A program made the translations under genes and the position numbers. Below are positions 44,836 through 54,849 of a stretch of DNA of 64,000 nucleotides, one piece after another. Source of the stretch: Symsagittifera roscoffensis (Eukaryota; Xenacoelomorpha; Acoela; Convolutidae); assembly GCF_963678635.1 (NCBI RefSeq), contig NC_087063.1, positions 79,069,617 through 79,133,616 of the forward strand. Reading direction: 5' to 3'. The notes beneath the pieces were generated by a model. That model was not told the DNA's origin. It did no database searches and saw only the letters and a list, made by a program, of their open reading frames with translations. Each line of letters starts with the position of its first letter. The first letter of the stretch is position 1.

Positions 44836-46205
44836 TCAGGATGCGTTCCAACTCTTAGACACGTCTAGCGCCTCGCTTCCGATCTTCCTCCGAAACAGGT
44901 GTTTCTCCAGTAATCCCAATTTACTTTCTTCTGGTTTGTGTACATCTGTCCGAAAATTAGCCAATTTTACGCGATATGCCTCTAGCTCTGCCATGTTGAG
45001 GTCTGCCAGATCTTCTTCCGTTGAGATTAACTTCACTGAATGTTCGTATGGGTTCCCATACCTAGCTGGACCCTTATCCTTTGTCGACCTATCGCTTCTC
45101 CTGACTTGGGGTTCCCCGTCTCCAGACTCATCCGAAAATCCCATAGGAATCAAAGTGTTATGTTCCTCTTCCTCATTGGATGATTTTAGTATTTCTTCCG
45201 CCGCTTTTTGAACCCCTCTTTTTAGGACTTGATCAGCCAACTTGTTCCAGTCTTTTGTGGTAAGGTCCTTGCTCTGGAACGTTTCTAGTATCTTGTCATC
45301 TGGCGTGTGTCTGGTTATTTCCTTCTCTTCATTTGAGGACTCTCTGGGTGTAGATGTACTTGGTGGTCCTGTATCGATCTGCCCTGTCAATATGTCCTGA
45401 CCAACCTCACGTGACTTTGCTGTTTCTGCAGCTGTTTCCCCCGCTTTTTTTTGCTTTGGTTCCTGAATTGTTTGCTTCTTCGCCTTAAGTCTCTCCCCTT
45501 TATCCATTTTCGCATTTTGTAGTACTGGTCCCGAATTATTCGGTTTTGCACGTTTTCCTGAAAGGCTTAGGCCTCCGTTTAATTCTTTGTCTCTTGAAGT
45601 GACATAGTAATTACTGTCCTGACAAGCTGTTCCCACTTTCTTACGGTTTGACCCCTTTGGTTCCTCTGAAAACTCCTCTGACCCGCTATTTTCTGAATGA
45701 ATTAACGCTGCTTTCTTCTTTGTCTTTGTTTCGGGTTCGTCACCGTGTGGGCTTTTGTTTGTGTTCGCCTTCATCGTTTTTTTTCTTTCGGTTCGTCTAT
45801 CTTTTTCTTTCGGCTATTTTCGCTTTCGCGATGTCACTTTTGCGGTATAATGCACCTGCAGTCGTTTTCACCGTATGTGGTGACTCCGATTGCACCTTTC
45901 CTTTGAGAGGGTTCATCAGTGCCTTTCCACTTTTGCGGTTCTCGTCTTTTCTCAACAATGTGGGTGAATCCTGAATCGAGTCCTCTTGTGGTTTATTTTC
46001 GATGAATCCATGTTGCCACGAGTACAAAAGTTCGGAGATCTGGATTAATGGTACTCGTTTTATCTACTATCTTCCTTAAATCGTTGTCGGCAATGTCCCT
46101 TCTTTCCTCATTCCATCTGGCGTTTGCCTCTAACAACGTCTTTAGCACCGTGGCCCTGCTTCTGTCTCGCGCTGATTCCACCTGTGTTCTGAATAGCGGG
46201 CTCAC
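44836..46205 (-). pseudogene. C-terminal pol tail, frameshifted
   Basis: Three minus-strand pieces (46205-45993, 46027-45797, 45774-44836) lie in different frames and follow the integrase core. The longest, 312 codons, is Lys/Glu/Ser/Thr-rich and disordered, with a basic-aromatic end motif (QVRRSDRSTKDKGPARYGNP) typical of the extreme C-terminus of gypsy-type pol. This is not an env: there is no signal peptide or membrane segment. It ends at TAA-type stop 44836-44838, 177 bp before the LTR. Confidence 0.65.
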
Positions 46206-46247
46206 TTATCGGCTATTTTCTCCTTTTCGAACTATTTTCACATTGTC

Positions 46248-47516
46248 TCATGATTGGTCGATTCTCTTCTTTAATTGCGTCGCTGTGAGTGCTGAACGCT
46301 CCAGATGTTCTTTGTCTAAGCGATCAGAATTTTTAATAAATGAATCTCTAAGTATTTTAAATTCAGTTTTTGGAAGTCGCCCAAAGTGTGCCTCAAATGG
46401 TGAACATTGAATCGTTTTTTGCTTGATCCAGCGGAGGTCTCGACTTATAGTACTTAATGCGAGTTTTATTGAGTTAACATTTTCATCCAATAACATCACT
46501 CCCAATCTTCGTTTTATCGTTTTTATTGTTCTTTGCACCAATCCGCAACCACGATGATCACCCACGGGACAACATTTTTGTTAAATATTATGCTCAACGC
46601 AAAATTTTTTCATTATTTTCCCTTTAATCCCCGAGAATTGATCCGTTCTGATGGTTTCTGGAGTTCCGTATGTGTCTATCTATGATCTGAGAAATTTCAC
46701 CGAAGGTTTCCACCCAGTTGACTTAGTAACTTTTACTGATGGAAATTTCGAATATCTATCGATAGCCACAAGTAAATAAATTTTTCTTCCCTTAGTGTCT
46801 TCTAGTGGTCCCGCATAATCCAATTGTACTTCCTCCCCGGGCTGCGATAGCAGTGGGAGCGGTTTAGTTGCATTTTTAGGTATTATGTTATTAGCATTCT
46901 TACCGTAGCGGGTGCAACTTCTGCAATCTTCCGCCATGTTAACGATATCATTATGCATATGGGGCCACCACAGGTGTCGCGATACATCCAACATTGCCTC
47001 CTGACCTAGGTGCCCGCGGTGGACTCGTTTTAACACAGCTGGTCTCAATTGTCCTGGTACCGCCAATCTTCCGTCCACAGCAATGCAGTCGTCCACTACT
47101 GACATCTGGTGCCATAGAGGATTTGTGTACGGCCCCATTAACTCAAAGCTGTGTCGGTCTTTTCGTTCAATCACTCTCCTCAACCTGTCCATCCACGTGT
47201 CTTCTGTTGTCAGTTCTGCTAGGAGATTCTTGTCGAATAGTTTGGAGAGATTCGTCAAATTATTATCTTCCTGATCCTCGGCTTGCCTGCATTCACCTTG
47301 GTTGTGTTTTTCCTCCTTGTTCGTCACCAAATTCACGTCCGTGCTCTCTGAGGTTGAATCTACCGTGAGATCCACCTCCACAATGTTCGTAGCGTTTATA
47401 TTTGGTAAATTATCTTGATTACTCCCCCAATGGGTTGATGCCTCTAGCTGAAGTATGTTTTCCGGTCTGCTGATGTCTTTTCTCTCCGACCCCACCAGGT
47501 CCCAGAAAGACCACAA
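46248..47516 (-). pseudogene. Integrase, with catalytic Glu replaced and two stops
   Basis: HHCC zinc-binding part: RVHRGHLGQEAM and AEDCRSCTRYG (Cys 198 and 201 of the 278-codon ORF 47516-46680). First catalytic Asp in EVQLDYAGPLED (about residue 233). The frame is stopped at 46680-46682 and again at about 46581-46583, and continues at 46565. The second Asp lies between (RTDQF). The third acidic residue reads Gln in GCGLVQRTIKTIKR (CAA, one base from GAA). So DDE is now D-D-Q and the enzyme would be dead even without the stops. Confidence 0.8.
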
Positions 47517-48165
47517 CTTCTGTGGCTCTTCTTCCTTTACTGATATCTGGTAATTGTCGTTCCATCTTTGTGGTGTTACTTTTTTTCATTCTATCGGTGG
47601 CTTTTCCCAATCTGATCCGTCGCTTTCGTGTCCCCTTGACGTTCCCCTTTGTAGTGTTCGTGTTCGTTGAAAAGTCGTTTCCGTGACTCTTTCCAGCAGT
47701 TGATTTTGATTTCTCGCCGTATTTTCCGTACCTGGTGTTTTCTTTACTTTCTTCTCTGTTCGTTTTTATTCGATTTCCGACCCTCTCCGTTTCAATTTTT
47801 TGTTTTATCTTTTCTGAATTTATCAACTGTGCGCAGTGAGAGATTTTGTTCCAACTGTTTTGAGCAATATTGCAAAAACGTGAATTTTGAACGTTTTCGT
47901 TCCGGTCGAGCTTTGTTTGGTTTTGAGCAGAACGGTTGCTATAGCAACCAGGGGATGACGTGTTCCACCATTCATCCAGCGAGTTTGTTCTCTCACAACA
48001 TTCTAGAATATTCTCCTCGCCAATGAAAGAAGTTGCTTCCAATAGCCGACTGTTCAAACAGTCGAGTGATGTGTGAAATTGATTATTCGACGCTACCACA
48101 AATTTTTCATCTAATTCTGATTCTGGCCACGGTTCCCCATTCGGTTCCATGGAGAAATAATACAC
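47517..48165 (-). pseudogene. Pol tether between RNase H and integrase, frameshifted
   Basis: The +1 frame ORF 48165-47419 carries the continuation of the RNase H end and a polar Asn/Lys/Arg-rich linker (WKFVV-type start, then RKRRIRLGKATDRMKK). It overlaps the integrase ORF in another frame, so one frameshift lies in 47.4-47.6 kb and one at 48165. Confidence 0.55.
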
Positions 48166-49427
48166 TATGCCATATCTTTCCCTGGTATATGTAAAACCTT
48201 GAATTGATAAGGTAACAGTCTATCTACCCATCTTGTAAGTCTGGATTGATAAGTTTTGTTTGATTTTTGTTCCCCCAATGCTGATGTAAAAGCTTTATGG
48301 TCGGTTGCTAAAATAAAGTCTTTCCCCAACAAGTAATGTTTAAATCTCTCTTCTGCACAAACTACTGCTAGCAGTTCTAGTTCGTTAGTTGAATATTTCT
48401 TTTCTGGGACATTCAAGTATCTTGATGCAAATGCAATTGGAATCCAATCCTCCCCCTTCGTCGATTGTTCCAATGTGGCCCCAAGGCCACTGTGGCTCGC
48501 ATCGCATTTTACTCTGGTTTCTTTTTGGAGGTCATAATAATTTATTTGCGCGATCTTTGCCACCGCCGTTTTTATTTCTTCGAATATGAGGGAGTGTTTT
48601 CCCCCATTCGATTTTTTCACTGGTACCTTTATGTCTTTCAATTTTTTCTTTTCATTCTCTTCTTTCAGCAATGGTTTAAGTTGATCCGTCAAACTGGCTG
48701 CCTTAGGGATGAACTTTGATAAATGATTAATACTACCCAAAAACGATCTTAATTGTTTTAGTGCCTTCGGATGTTGAAGATTAAGTATCGCTTCCGTTTT
48801 TGTCACTTTTGGTGTTATTCCCCCCGCTGTAAGTTTATGATCTAACCAATTTAGTTCGTTTCGAAAAAACTCACATTTGCAGAGTTTTAGTGCTAGGTTT
48901 TCGTCGTCTAGCTTTTTCAGTACATCTATAACCAATTTCTCGTGTTCTGATTTAGCTCTTTTTGAGACGATCATTATGTCATCTAGGAAACAAAATGTGT
49001 TTTTAGCAATGTTTAAGGTACGATCCATCGCTTTTTGGAATTCTGCCGGCATATCTGCTAATCCATAGAATCCGGTCAAAAATCTGTACGTACCCGTAGC
49101 TTGTCCTCCAACTATGTTAAAGTTGCACTGTTTAGCTGTTTCTGCAGTCAATCGAAGTTGACTGTAAGCATACTTCAAATCCAGTACCGTGAAGTATAAT
49201 GTACCCAGTGTGTTAGCCGTTACTATTGGACTAACCCCATCAATCAATTCATCCACATTAGGCATTTGATATCTATTTCTATACAATTGTCTATTTATCA
49301 GTTTCGCGTCCAATGCCAATTTGCTGGAGTCGTCCTTCTTCACTGTTATTACAATCGGGGCAATGAAACAATCACTAGTGCATTTGTCTAATTTTGTTAT
49401 ATGACCTTCCGCTAATAATTTGTCCAA
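48165..49427 (-). CDS. pol: Reverse transcriptase / RNase H, longest open piece
   Basis: 420 open codons. RT: LDLKYAYSQLRL (residues 82-93), GFYGLADMPAEFQKAMD (119-135) and the polymerase motif CFLDDIMIV (Phe-Leu-Asp-Asp at 147-150, both Asp kept). Thumb/connection: LRSFLGSINHLSKFIP. RNase H: VKCDASHSGLGATLEQ (307-321), TNELELLAVV (348-357) and LATDHKAF (373-380). The N-terminal fingers are cut by a TAA near 49445, and the frame closes at 48165 just before the usual RNase H end. Copies element RNA into DNA in the cytoplasm. Phe rather than Tyr before the DD is shared with the related copy at 62.2 kb (FIDD). Confidence 0.9.
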   Translation of the reverse strand: MDKLLAEGHITKLDKCTSDCFIAPIVITVKKDDSSKLALDAKLINRQLYRNRYQMPNVDELIDGVSPIVTANTLGTLYFTVLDLKYAYSQLRLTAETAKQCNFNIVGGQATGTYRFLTGFYGLADMPAEFQKAMDRTLNIAKNTFCFLDDIMIVSKRAKSEHEKLVIDVLKKLDDENLALKLCKCEFFRNELNWLDHKLTAGGITPKVTKTEAILNLQHPKALKQLRSFLGSINHLSKFIPKAASLTDQLKPLLKEENEKKKLKDIKVPVKKSNGGKHSLIFEEIKTAVAKIAQINYYDLQKETRVKCDASHSGLGATLEQSTKGEDWIPIAFASRYLNVPEKKYSTNELELLAVVCAEERFKHYLLGKDFILATDHKAFTSALGEQKSNKTYQSRLTRWVDRLLPYQFKVLHIPGKDMA

Positions 49428-49562
49428 TTCTGCCTGTACTTTTCCTTATATGTGAATAGGTATTCTTCTACCCTTCTCCTGTATAGGAAATAATGGATAT
49501 TTGAATTTCGTGTTGACTACGTGATGTTTAGAATCCCCCTGTCTGTCAAAAAGGGATGTAAA

Positions 49563-49934
49563 CTATTCATAAAATTGATGTTTTATACCTTCTGACTGCT
49601 CGCACAGTAGCACGTCAAACCTGGATCTATATACCGCAGCTGATTTTTGAGATGTATGGATCCCCAATTTCCCTTGTAGATCCAAACCCAGTATACACCT
49701 AGCTCTTCTTTCTGTAACCAGGAAGTATGCATCTTTGACTTCCCAACCCGCTGAACGAATATCTGCACATACTGCTCCCAGTATTTGTATGGGATGTTTT
49801 TTGTAATCCACAAATTGCATTGTCAGATTCAGTTTTTCTGCCGGAATAAACTTAGTTTCAGATGATCCCTCTAGCAGTTGCTTTGCTGTTGTCCAATTCA
49901 AAAAGGACACTGGGCTTCCCGTATCAATTGTCAT
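49563..49934 (-). CDS. Aspartic protease of the minus-strand element
   Basis: 123 codons. The active site is MTIDTGSPVSFL (D-T-G at 4-6) and the flap-side motif ARCILGLDLQGKLG (88-101). Same frame as the RT, separated from it by TAG at 49563-49565 and TAA near 49445, and from the upstream linker ORF (50342-49944) by a TAA. It overlaps no gag; gag is in another frame, so gag-pol needs a frameshift. Confidence 0.85.
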   Translation of the reverse strand: MTIDTGSPVSFLNWTTAKQLLEGSSETKFIPAEKLNLTMQFVDYKKHPIQILGAVCADIRSAGWEVKDAYFLVTERRARCILGLDLQGKLGIHTSQKSAAVYRSRFDVLLCEQSEGIKHQFYE

Positions 49935-49943
49935 ATTGATAAT

Positions 49944-50342
49944 TTAGTTTCTGGTTCTAACCAAGGCCTTCAGTGCTTTGATTTGATGTGACCTTGGATG
50001 CCGCCGAATGTCTATTTTTGTTATTTCTTGGTTGTTTACTTTGCCACTCCGATTTCGACCCGAGTTGACTGTCCAAAGATCCGAGTTTCCTGTCCTTTCT
50101 TTTCCACCTTTTTTCCGTTCTGCGTCCACCATCATGATTTCGAATTCGTCGCATGAATCAAATAATTGGATTAAGTTACACTCCTTCTCGGAACTCGATT
50201 TCTCCTCCGTAATTTCGTTTATCTGTTGAGATCTCACATTTTTGCAAAGTGTTTCGGCTTTGTACAATTCTTGTATTTCTTGCCCATTGCTGGACAATTC
50301 TTCAAATGTCCGGGACCGAAATTTTTGCCACAACGGGTGCAA
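49944..50342 (-). CDS. Gag-pol junction linker ORF
   Basis: 132 codons in the pol frame overlapping the gag end by about 108 bp (50342-50234). The first part re-reads the zinc-knuckle DNA in the other frame, then comes a polar linker (SSSEKECNLIQLFDSCDEFE) leading to the protease. The overlap is where a programmed frameshift would occur; the exact slip site is not evident. Confidence 0.5.
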   Translation of the reverse strand: MHPLWQKFRSRTFEELSSNGQEIQELYKAETLCKNVRSQQINEITEEKSSSEKECNLIQLFDSCDEFEIMMVDAERKKGGKERTGNSDLWTVNSGRNRSGKVNNQEITKIDIRRHPRSHQIKALKALVRTRN

Positions 50343-50908
50343 GTCCTTTGATCAGATTTAGAAGTTGTATTCTTATTATCTGCCCATCTCTTTTGTGTCT
50401 GTATTTTGTTTGGTCTTTTGTAATTTAGATTTTTGTTTCCAACGGCCAGTATCGGTTCTTGTTTTATCTTAATGTGAGGTTCTCGTAATTGTCCTACTCC
50501 GGAAGTTCCGCTTCCAATTCTTTGAAACGCTTGAGTAGTCTGCTTGCTCTGCTCAAGTTTTATGGTCCGTTTCAGTACTTCGTCTGGGCTAAATGTTTCA
50601 AAGGTCAATGTATCCTGTAACGCAGTATTTTTCATTCTGGAGATAAAGAGGTCTCTAACTAGTTCTTCTTCTAAAACGCCCAGTTCAGCCGTAGCTGCTT
50701 GTGCAGTAAGTGCTGCGTGGAAGGATTCCAACGACTCATTGGATTCTTGTGCTCGTGTAAATAACCTGTACCGTTCGTAAGTTATGTTTCTTGTTTTTTC
50801 GAATGATGCCTTTGCCAATGCCACCGTTTCTCGGAATTCGAGTTTTGACACTTCCGCGTGAGGGTTCTTTTGCACGAATTTCTTTTTCCCCTCCGTACCT
50901 AGTGCCAA
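50234..50908 (-). CDS. gag: Gag, C-terminal two thirds with zinc knuckles
   Basis: 224 codons. Capsid-like helices with ESNESLESFHAALTAQAA and LEEELVRDLFISRMKN (about residues 55-93). A zinc knuckle C-x2-C-x7-H-x3-C (CTRCGKNFGPGHLKNC, residues 190-205) is followed by a second, damaged one (GKKYKNCTKPKHFAKM, Tyr where the first Cys is expected). The frame is the same as the gag start at 51292; two TAG codons (51023-51025 and 50990-50992) lie between. The annotated Met is internal. Confidence 0.8.
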   Translation of the reverse strand: MALGTEGKKKFVQKNPHAEVSKLEFRETVALAKASFEKTRNITYERYRLFTRAQESNESLESFHAALTAQAATAELGVLEEELVRDLFISRMKNTALQDTLTFETFSPDEVLKRTIKLEQSKQTTQAFQRIGSGTSGVGQLREPHIKIKQEPILAVGNKNLNYKRPNKIQTQKRWADNKNTTSKSDQRTCTRCGKNFGPGHLKNCPAMGKKYKNCTKPKHFAKM

Positions 50909-51022
50909 AAATAGGCGAGACGTAAGTCTTTTCTGAACCTCATTATAGTACTCGTTATGTCCTACTTTAGGTCCACGTTCTTTTCTTTCCTAATTTTTTA
51001 ATATCACTTTGTCTCTCCTAAG

Positions 51023-51292
51023 CTAATCTCTGTTCTCGCGATCCGTTCTTTCTTCGGCGTTTTCTGTTTCTGGCGGTGTTTCTGGACGAGGCATAGGTTC
51101 CTCTATCACTTCCTTTGGATCTTCTAATATTATTTCCGGATTCACATTTTCCTTCACCGTCACAGCTAACATAAATTGATCCAACCAAATTTTGAAATTC
51201 CACGGTGGATCCGAACTAGCCGAAGTCCAGAATACTGGAATCCCCATGTCCGTTCGATTATCCTGTGCCATGAATCCTGCTGACTGCGCCAT
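51023..51292 (-). CDS. gag: Gag N-terminus; start codon overlaps LTR end and primer site
   Basis: 89 codons from MAQSAGFMAQDNRTDM. The A of the ATG (51292) is the last base of the 5' LTR, and the next bases (TGGCGCAGTCAGCAGG) are the primer-binding site, so the first residues of Gag are encoded by the PBS. The related element at 60835 starts the same way (MAQSA). The first capsid part, IPVFWTSASSDPPWNFKIWL, looks like a gypsy gag N-terminus. It ends at TAG 51023-51025. Confidence 0.8.
   Translation of the reverse strand: MAQSAGFMAQDNRTDMGIPVFWTSASSDPPWNFKIWLDQFMLAVTVKENVNPEIILEDPKEVIEEPMPRPETPPETENAEERTDRENRD
51274..51291 (-). other. Primer-binding site, tRNA-Ser type
   Basis: Minus-strand TGGCGCAGTCAGCAGGATTC directly follows the LTR. 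It pairs with the 3' end of animal tRNA-Ser (family whose PBS is TGGCGCAGTCGGCAGG), with one difference by recollection of the tRNA sequence. Confidence 0.7.
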
Positions 51293-51598
51293 GTGATAAG
51301 TAATGTTTTTGTGTAACTATGATCTCAAAACATATTTGATATCAAAGAATTAATTTAATCTTTGAAACGCTTTTCTTTATAAGATTCCATGAATCAGCTC
51401 AGTGACCGTATCCTATTGTACGTGAGCGTAAGATGCTTCAAAGCACAGTCCGTCGGATGTCAACATCCGATGACCTTGGTAACATAATAACAATAGAACA
51501 TAATGATATTAACAAGGTTATACTTAACAGCATGTGTCCCAAGGTCAGTGATGAGAGTAAGCAAATGCTATTGCACTTGCAGTAAGTGTCGTACCACA
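51292..51598 (-). repeat. 5' LTR (307 bp)
   Basis: On the minus strand it starts TGTGGTACGACACTTACTGC at 51598 and ends ATCACA at 51292, next to the primer site. It is the full-length reference for the truncated partner at 44400-44659. Confidence 0.92.
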
Positions 51599-51750
51599 GG
51601 GGGGATGATTTTCACAAAAATTTCAAATTTTAGAATTTTTTTTTCATTTTTTTTATTCCATTTATTTATTTAAAGTTATTACTGCTCCATAACACTTGAA
51701 AGGCAGTCGGAACATTCAGGGCTTCGCTCTGATACGAGCAGTCATGTTCT
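51599..51750 (+). mobile_element. Hairpin-ended element, copy C (right part, split by LTR element)
   Basis: ggggggatgattttcacaaa onward, then aaaggcagtcggaacattca, a stem (cagggcttcgctctg) and atacgagcagtcatg match the copy at 52965-53115 in inverted orientation. The retrotransposon 5' LTR joins it exactly at the G run, so the retrotransposon inserted into this repeat; the other half should lie in or left of the gap. Confidence 0.7.
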
Positions 51751-51927
51751 TTTAATAATCAATTATCTGTTGATTTTGTGGTCGCAGAGTAAAACAATCG
51801 ATTATATGAGGAAATAAATCCGTAAAAAACTATATTTCTATGTCGATTATATTTGAATTCTAATAGACTATAATATATTTTAATATAAATAAACATGGCA
51901 TAAAATTTTCATCAAAAATACTAGATT

Positions 51928-52020
51928 TTATTGCAATTTTATGGCGAAAACAACAGATTTTATTGCAATTTTATGGCAAAAGCAATCGATTTTATTGCGA
52001 TTTCATGACGATTTCAGAGC
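51928..52020 (+). repeat. Short tandem repeat, about 32-42 bp x 3
   Basis: gattttattgcaattttatg, followed by gcgaaaaca or gcaaaagca, is repeated three times with drift. Confidence 0.7.
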
Positions 52021-52964
52021 GAAAAAAAAGATTTTGTTGAGCTTATGAGGAGATAAAAATAGATTTTAGTGGAATTATAATGCAATATAATCTTCATGAA
52101 AATAATCTATCTTCTTTCTATTATGATAGAAAATGTTGCCTAAATTGGTTACACATAATCGATTATAATGGCAACATTTTCGGCAAGATTTTCTCAATAT
52201 AACCTATTTTTATCCGAGAAACTTCGGTACGGGAATACAATGAATCCATTTGTTTCGGAATGATAATTGAGTCGGATGTTTTCACCGCCTTTATTATCCC
52301 TCAAAAAATGTTTATTTCAACCAAATCATTTTTTCAATTTCGACCTCAAGATGTCAAAATCTATAACAATTAATAGCCTGCTTAACGTGTAAAACAATAT
52401 TAAAGGAGTGTCCAGAAATTAAACGGTTCTTCATCGAAATGAAGAATGGCATAATTTTACTATTTGTTTTCTGTTCGATTTGAAAAAAAAAATTTTCAAA
52501 TTATTTTTTGTCGACACAGCTTTAATTACGACTGAAGGGGTTTTAACAAAATATGTCGGCTCAACCGCAATTGAATTTTATTTCTGACGCCAGATTTCTT
52601 GTGAAAAAAATCACAGGAATAAAAAATTATAGAACTTTTTTACATTTTTCTGCGTAATGTTTTCTTGAAATTTCCAACTAATGAAGTCATCTGCTCTTTC
52701 GCACAGTTTTAGATCAGGAAGTATTTGCTTGCAGCAGTCACCAAGAGAACCAGAGATCTGACTGAAACGAAATCAAACATGTTATTGTTTACAATAACTT
52801 GCAAAAAACTACAACGGGCAAGTAACTGAGAAGAAACTATTTACTAATTTCAAAATATGCAGCAACAAGAGCTGTCGAAAAACTGGAAATTGTGACATGT
52901 CTATGAGCCTAAACAATAATGCAGACCTAGTTTCCATCATTATCTAAAAAATATTTTAAAAAAA

Positions 52965-53510
52965 CAAGACTACTCGTATCAGGGCGAAGCCCTGAATGTT
53001 CCGACTGCCTTTTAAGGTTTTATGGAGCAGTAATAACATTAAAAAATTAAATGTAAGAAAAAATAAAATGAAAATTTTCTTTCTAAAATTTGAATTTTTT
53101 TGTGAAAATCATCCCCCCACGCGCCATATAAAGTACAAAAAGATAGATTTCGTTCCTTGTATTCAACCAATTATGGCAAATAAGCTTCGTTCAACCAATT
53201 TGGAACGATTTATAAGACGGATTAAATCTCCGCTTACGCGTTAATAGCGCGAATTATATCGCGCGTTAATTGTCCCAAATTGGTCAAAATGGCCAAAATG
53301 GCAGTCTTTAAATCCTCATACTTTTACGAAAAATGATCACGGGTGAAATATACTATCAAATTTAAGCTTAGGACAACAATACCTTTTGAATGATATAAAA
53401 AATTTCATCAAAAATGTCTAGTTAAAAAGTCGAAATTTGTCTGAAGAAAAAAAAAAAACCCACCCCGAGCACAAATATTCCGTTACTTTCGTCGAAAGTC
53501 GGAACAACAA
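52965..53510 (-). mobile_element. Hairpin-ended element, copy D (most complete)
   Basis: On the minus strand it runs from gttccgactttcgacgaaag, tgtgctcggggtggg at 53510 to the hairpin cagggcttcgccctg, then atacgagtagtcttg, near 52970, about 545 bp. It has the same ends and order as copy A plus interior sequence missing there (about 53115-53215). It holds no protein; the 82-codon + ORF is incidental. Confidence 0.65.
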
Positions 53511-53594
53511 GCTTTTCGCTTTTTCATGTACATAGGACTTCAAAAAAGTATAAAAAACACTTTATCCTCACCCCTAATCAAAATGCTCAAAAAT

Positions 53595-53904
53595 TTAGCA
53601 GCCAAAAGTTGTCTGTTTTTCTATGTAGTTTTCAATTAAACTATAAATACCAGAAGTGGTTGCTTGAGAACTGATCGCTTCCAGATGGCAGTTTGAACTA
53701 CCGCCCATCTTGGCCTTGAACTTCAATTGGTAATCTCGATTGATGCATTTGTTGTTCATGCACACTTGCATGACTATGTTGTACTCCTCGCCAGAAATCA
53801 ACCCTGGTATGAACTGGGTGCATTGGAAAAGGGATCCAGTCCATACACAGTTGCTGCCAGACACGGATAGGTGGACGACTGTATTGGAATCGCCGACAGA
53901 AAGC
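53595..53904 (-). CDS. Extracellular-type gene, last recognised exon
   Basis: Acceptor ggctattttag, start CTTTCTGTCGGC, phase 0, matching the donor of the exon at 54264-54141. It encodes LSVGDSNTVVHLSVSGSNCV, then FQCTQFIPGLISGEEYN and MQVCMNNKCINRDYQLKFKA, with five or more cysteines spaced as in disulphide-bonded beta domains. TAA at 53595-53597 ends the frame; a donor-like TCTG|GTATTT at about 53646 could instead splice on. Family unknown. Confidence 0.65.
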
Positions 53905-54140
53905 TAAAATAGCCAGCCTGTGACTTTTCAAAGATATTTATTCACACAGACCCTCTAGAAACGCTTATTACGGTTCTTGCAGCCTTTAGTGATCACTAAA
54001 AAAACCGACCAAAAGTTGAAAGCTTCCATTTTTCTAAAAATCCTCCGAACTACCCCCCCCCCTCTCTAGACCCACCCCTGTGAAGGCTATCATATGATGC
54101 TTGCTGTAGGGTTTTAATAGCAATTAGCCAATTATCTCAC

Positions 54141-54264
54141 CGTATATTGGAAGCTGAGATATTCCACAAATTTGAATGGCTCCACTTCAATCAGCAGGTG
54201 ACACCCGGATGAGTCATCGTACTCCACGCAGCCCATGATGCCCATAGAATGAACTAGTGTGACC
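54141..54264 (-). CDS. Extracellular-type gene, internal exon
   Basis: Acceptor ttctgttggag, donor CAATATACG|GTGAGA. It reads VTLVHSMGIMGCVEYDDSSG followed by CHLLIEVEPFKFVEYLSFQY. Phase 1 in (G|AG gives Glu), phase 0 out; both joins keep the frame. GC-richer than the flanks. Confidence 0.7.
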
Positions 54265-54597
54265 TCTCCAACAGAATTCAAAGTTAGCCAAGATTAAATA
54301 TCTAAGTTCTCAAAAAAATAAAGGCCATGATGTGTGGCTTTGGTGCTTTGAAAAACAAAATCGGAGAAAAAATCTTTAACATTGGACATTATCAAAAGAG
54401 TCAATATTTAAACCAGTTATTAATCAGTAAATGAAAATGAAAACCATTTTTTGGTAACTTGATAAAGACCTCCGAAAGTAGTAATTCAAATTTCAAACTT
54501 CAATTTATTGTCAAACTCATCACAGCTGATTTAAAAACTATTTAACCAGTTTGTTTCGTCCAAGTTCATTTTCTAATTTAAAAAAAAACAATTTTAC

Positions 54598-54830
54598 CAT
54601 CCAGATTCATGGCCTTTTCCAATGTATGTCCTTGTTTTTCCACCACCCCACTCACACTTTTGACAGTTAATTTGACAGTGACATTTGCCTCCTCGTCCAG
54701 ACTTCCTTCGCCTGACAGATTGAAGCAATGCAGCCCTTTGTCCTCCTTGGCATAAAAAAGGTGCTCCAAAAAGATAATCTCAGAAACAACAGCTTTCAAC
54801 TCCGAACACAGAAAAACCTCATTGGGAATT
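54598..54830 (-). CDS. Extracellular-type gene, internal exon
   Basis: Acceptor ttatgactag, donor CTGGATG|GTAAAA. It reads IPNEVFLCSELKAVVSEIIF, KGLHCFNLSGEGSLDEEANV and TVKLTVKSVSGVVEKQGHTL. It has two sequons (NLS, NVT) and two cysteines, and beta-rich alternation. The ATG at 54838 lies before the acceptor and is not the start. Confidence 0.7.
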
Positions 54831-54849
54831 CTAGTCATAAAAAAGCATT

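Larger units (their letters stand above)
44400..51598 (-). mobile_element. Ty3/gypsy LTR retrotransposon, decayed (minus strand)
   Basis: Read on the minus strand: 5' LTR 51598-51292, primer site from 51291, gag 51292-50234, protease 49934-49563, RT/RNase H 49427-48165, integrase 47516-46248, pol tail to 44836, polypurine tract at about 44660-44670 (aagggg on minus), 3' LTR from 44659 into the gap. The LTRs differ at 8 of about 260 aligned bases by hand count. Protein order and motifs are Ty3/gypsy. There is no env. At least eight in-frame stops plus frameshifts make it inactive. Confidence 0.9.

Noticed and set aside
44836-45774. Env gene for the minus-strand element
   Set aside because: No signal peptide, sequon cluster or membrane segment; the RRSDR...RYGNP end fits a pol C-terminus.
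53986-54088. Second complete hAT MITE ending ctagacccacccctg
   Set aside because: Only one end is visible; no left terminus or 8-bp duplication was found.
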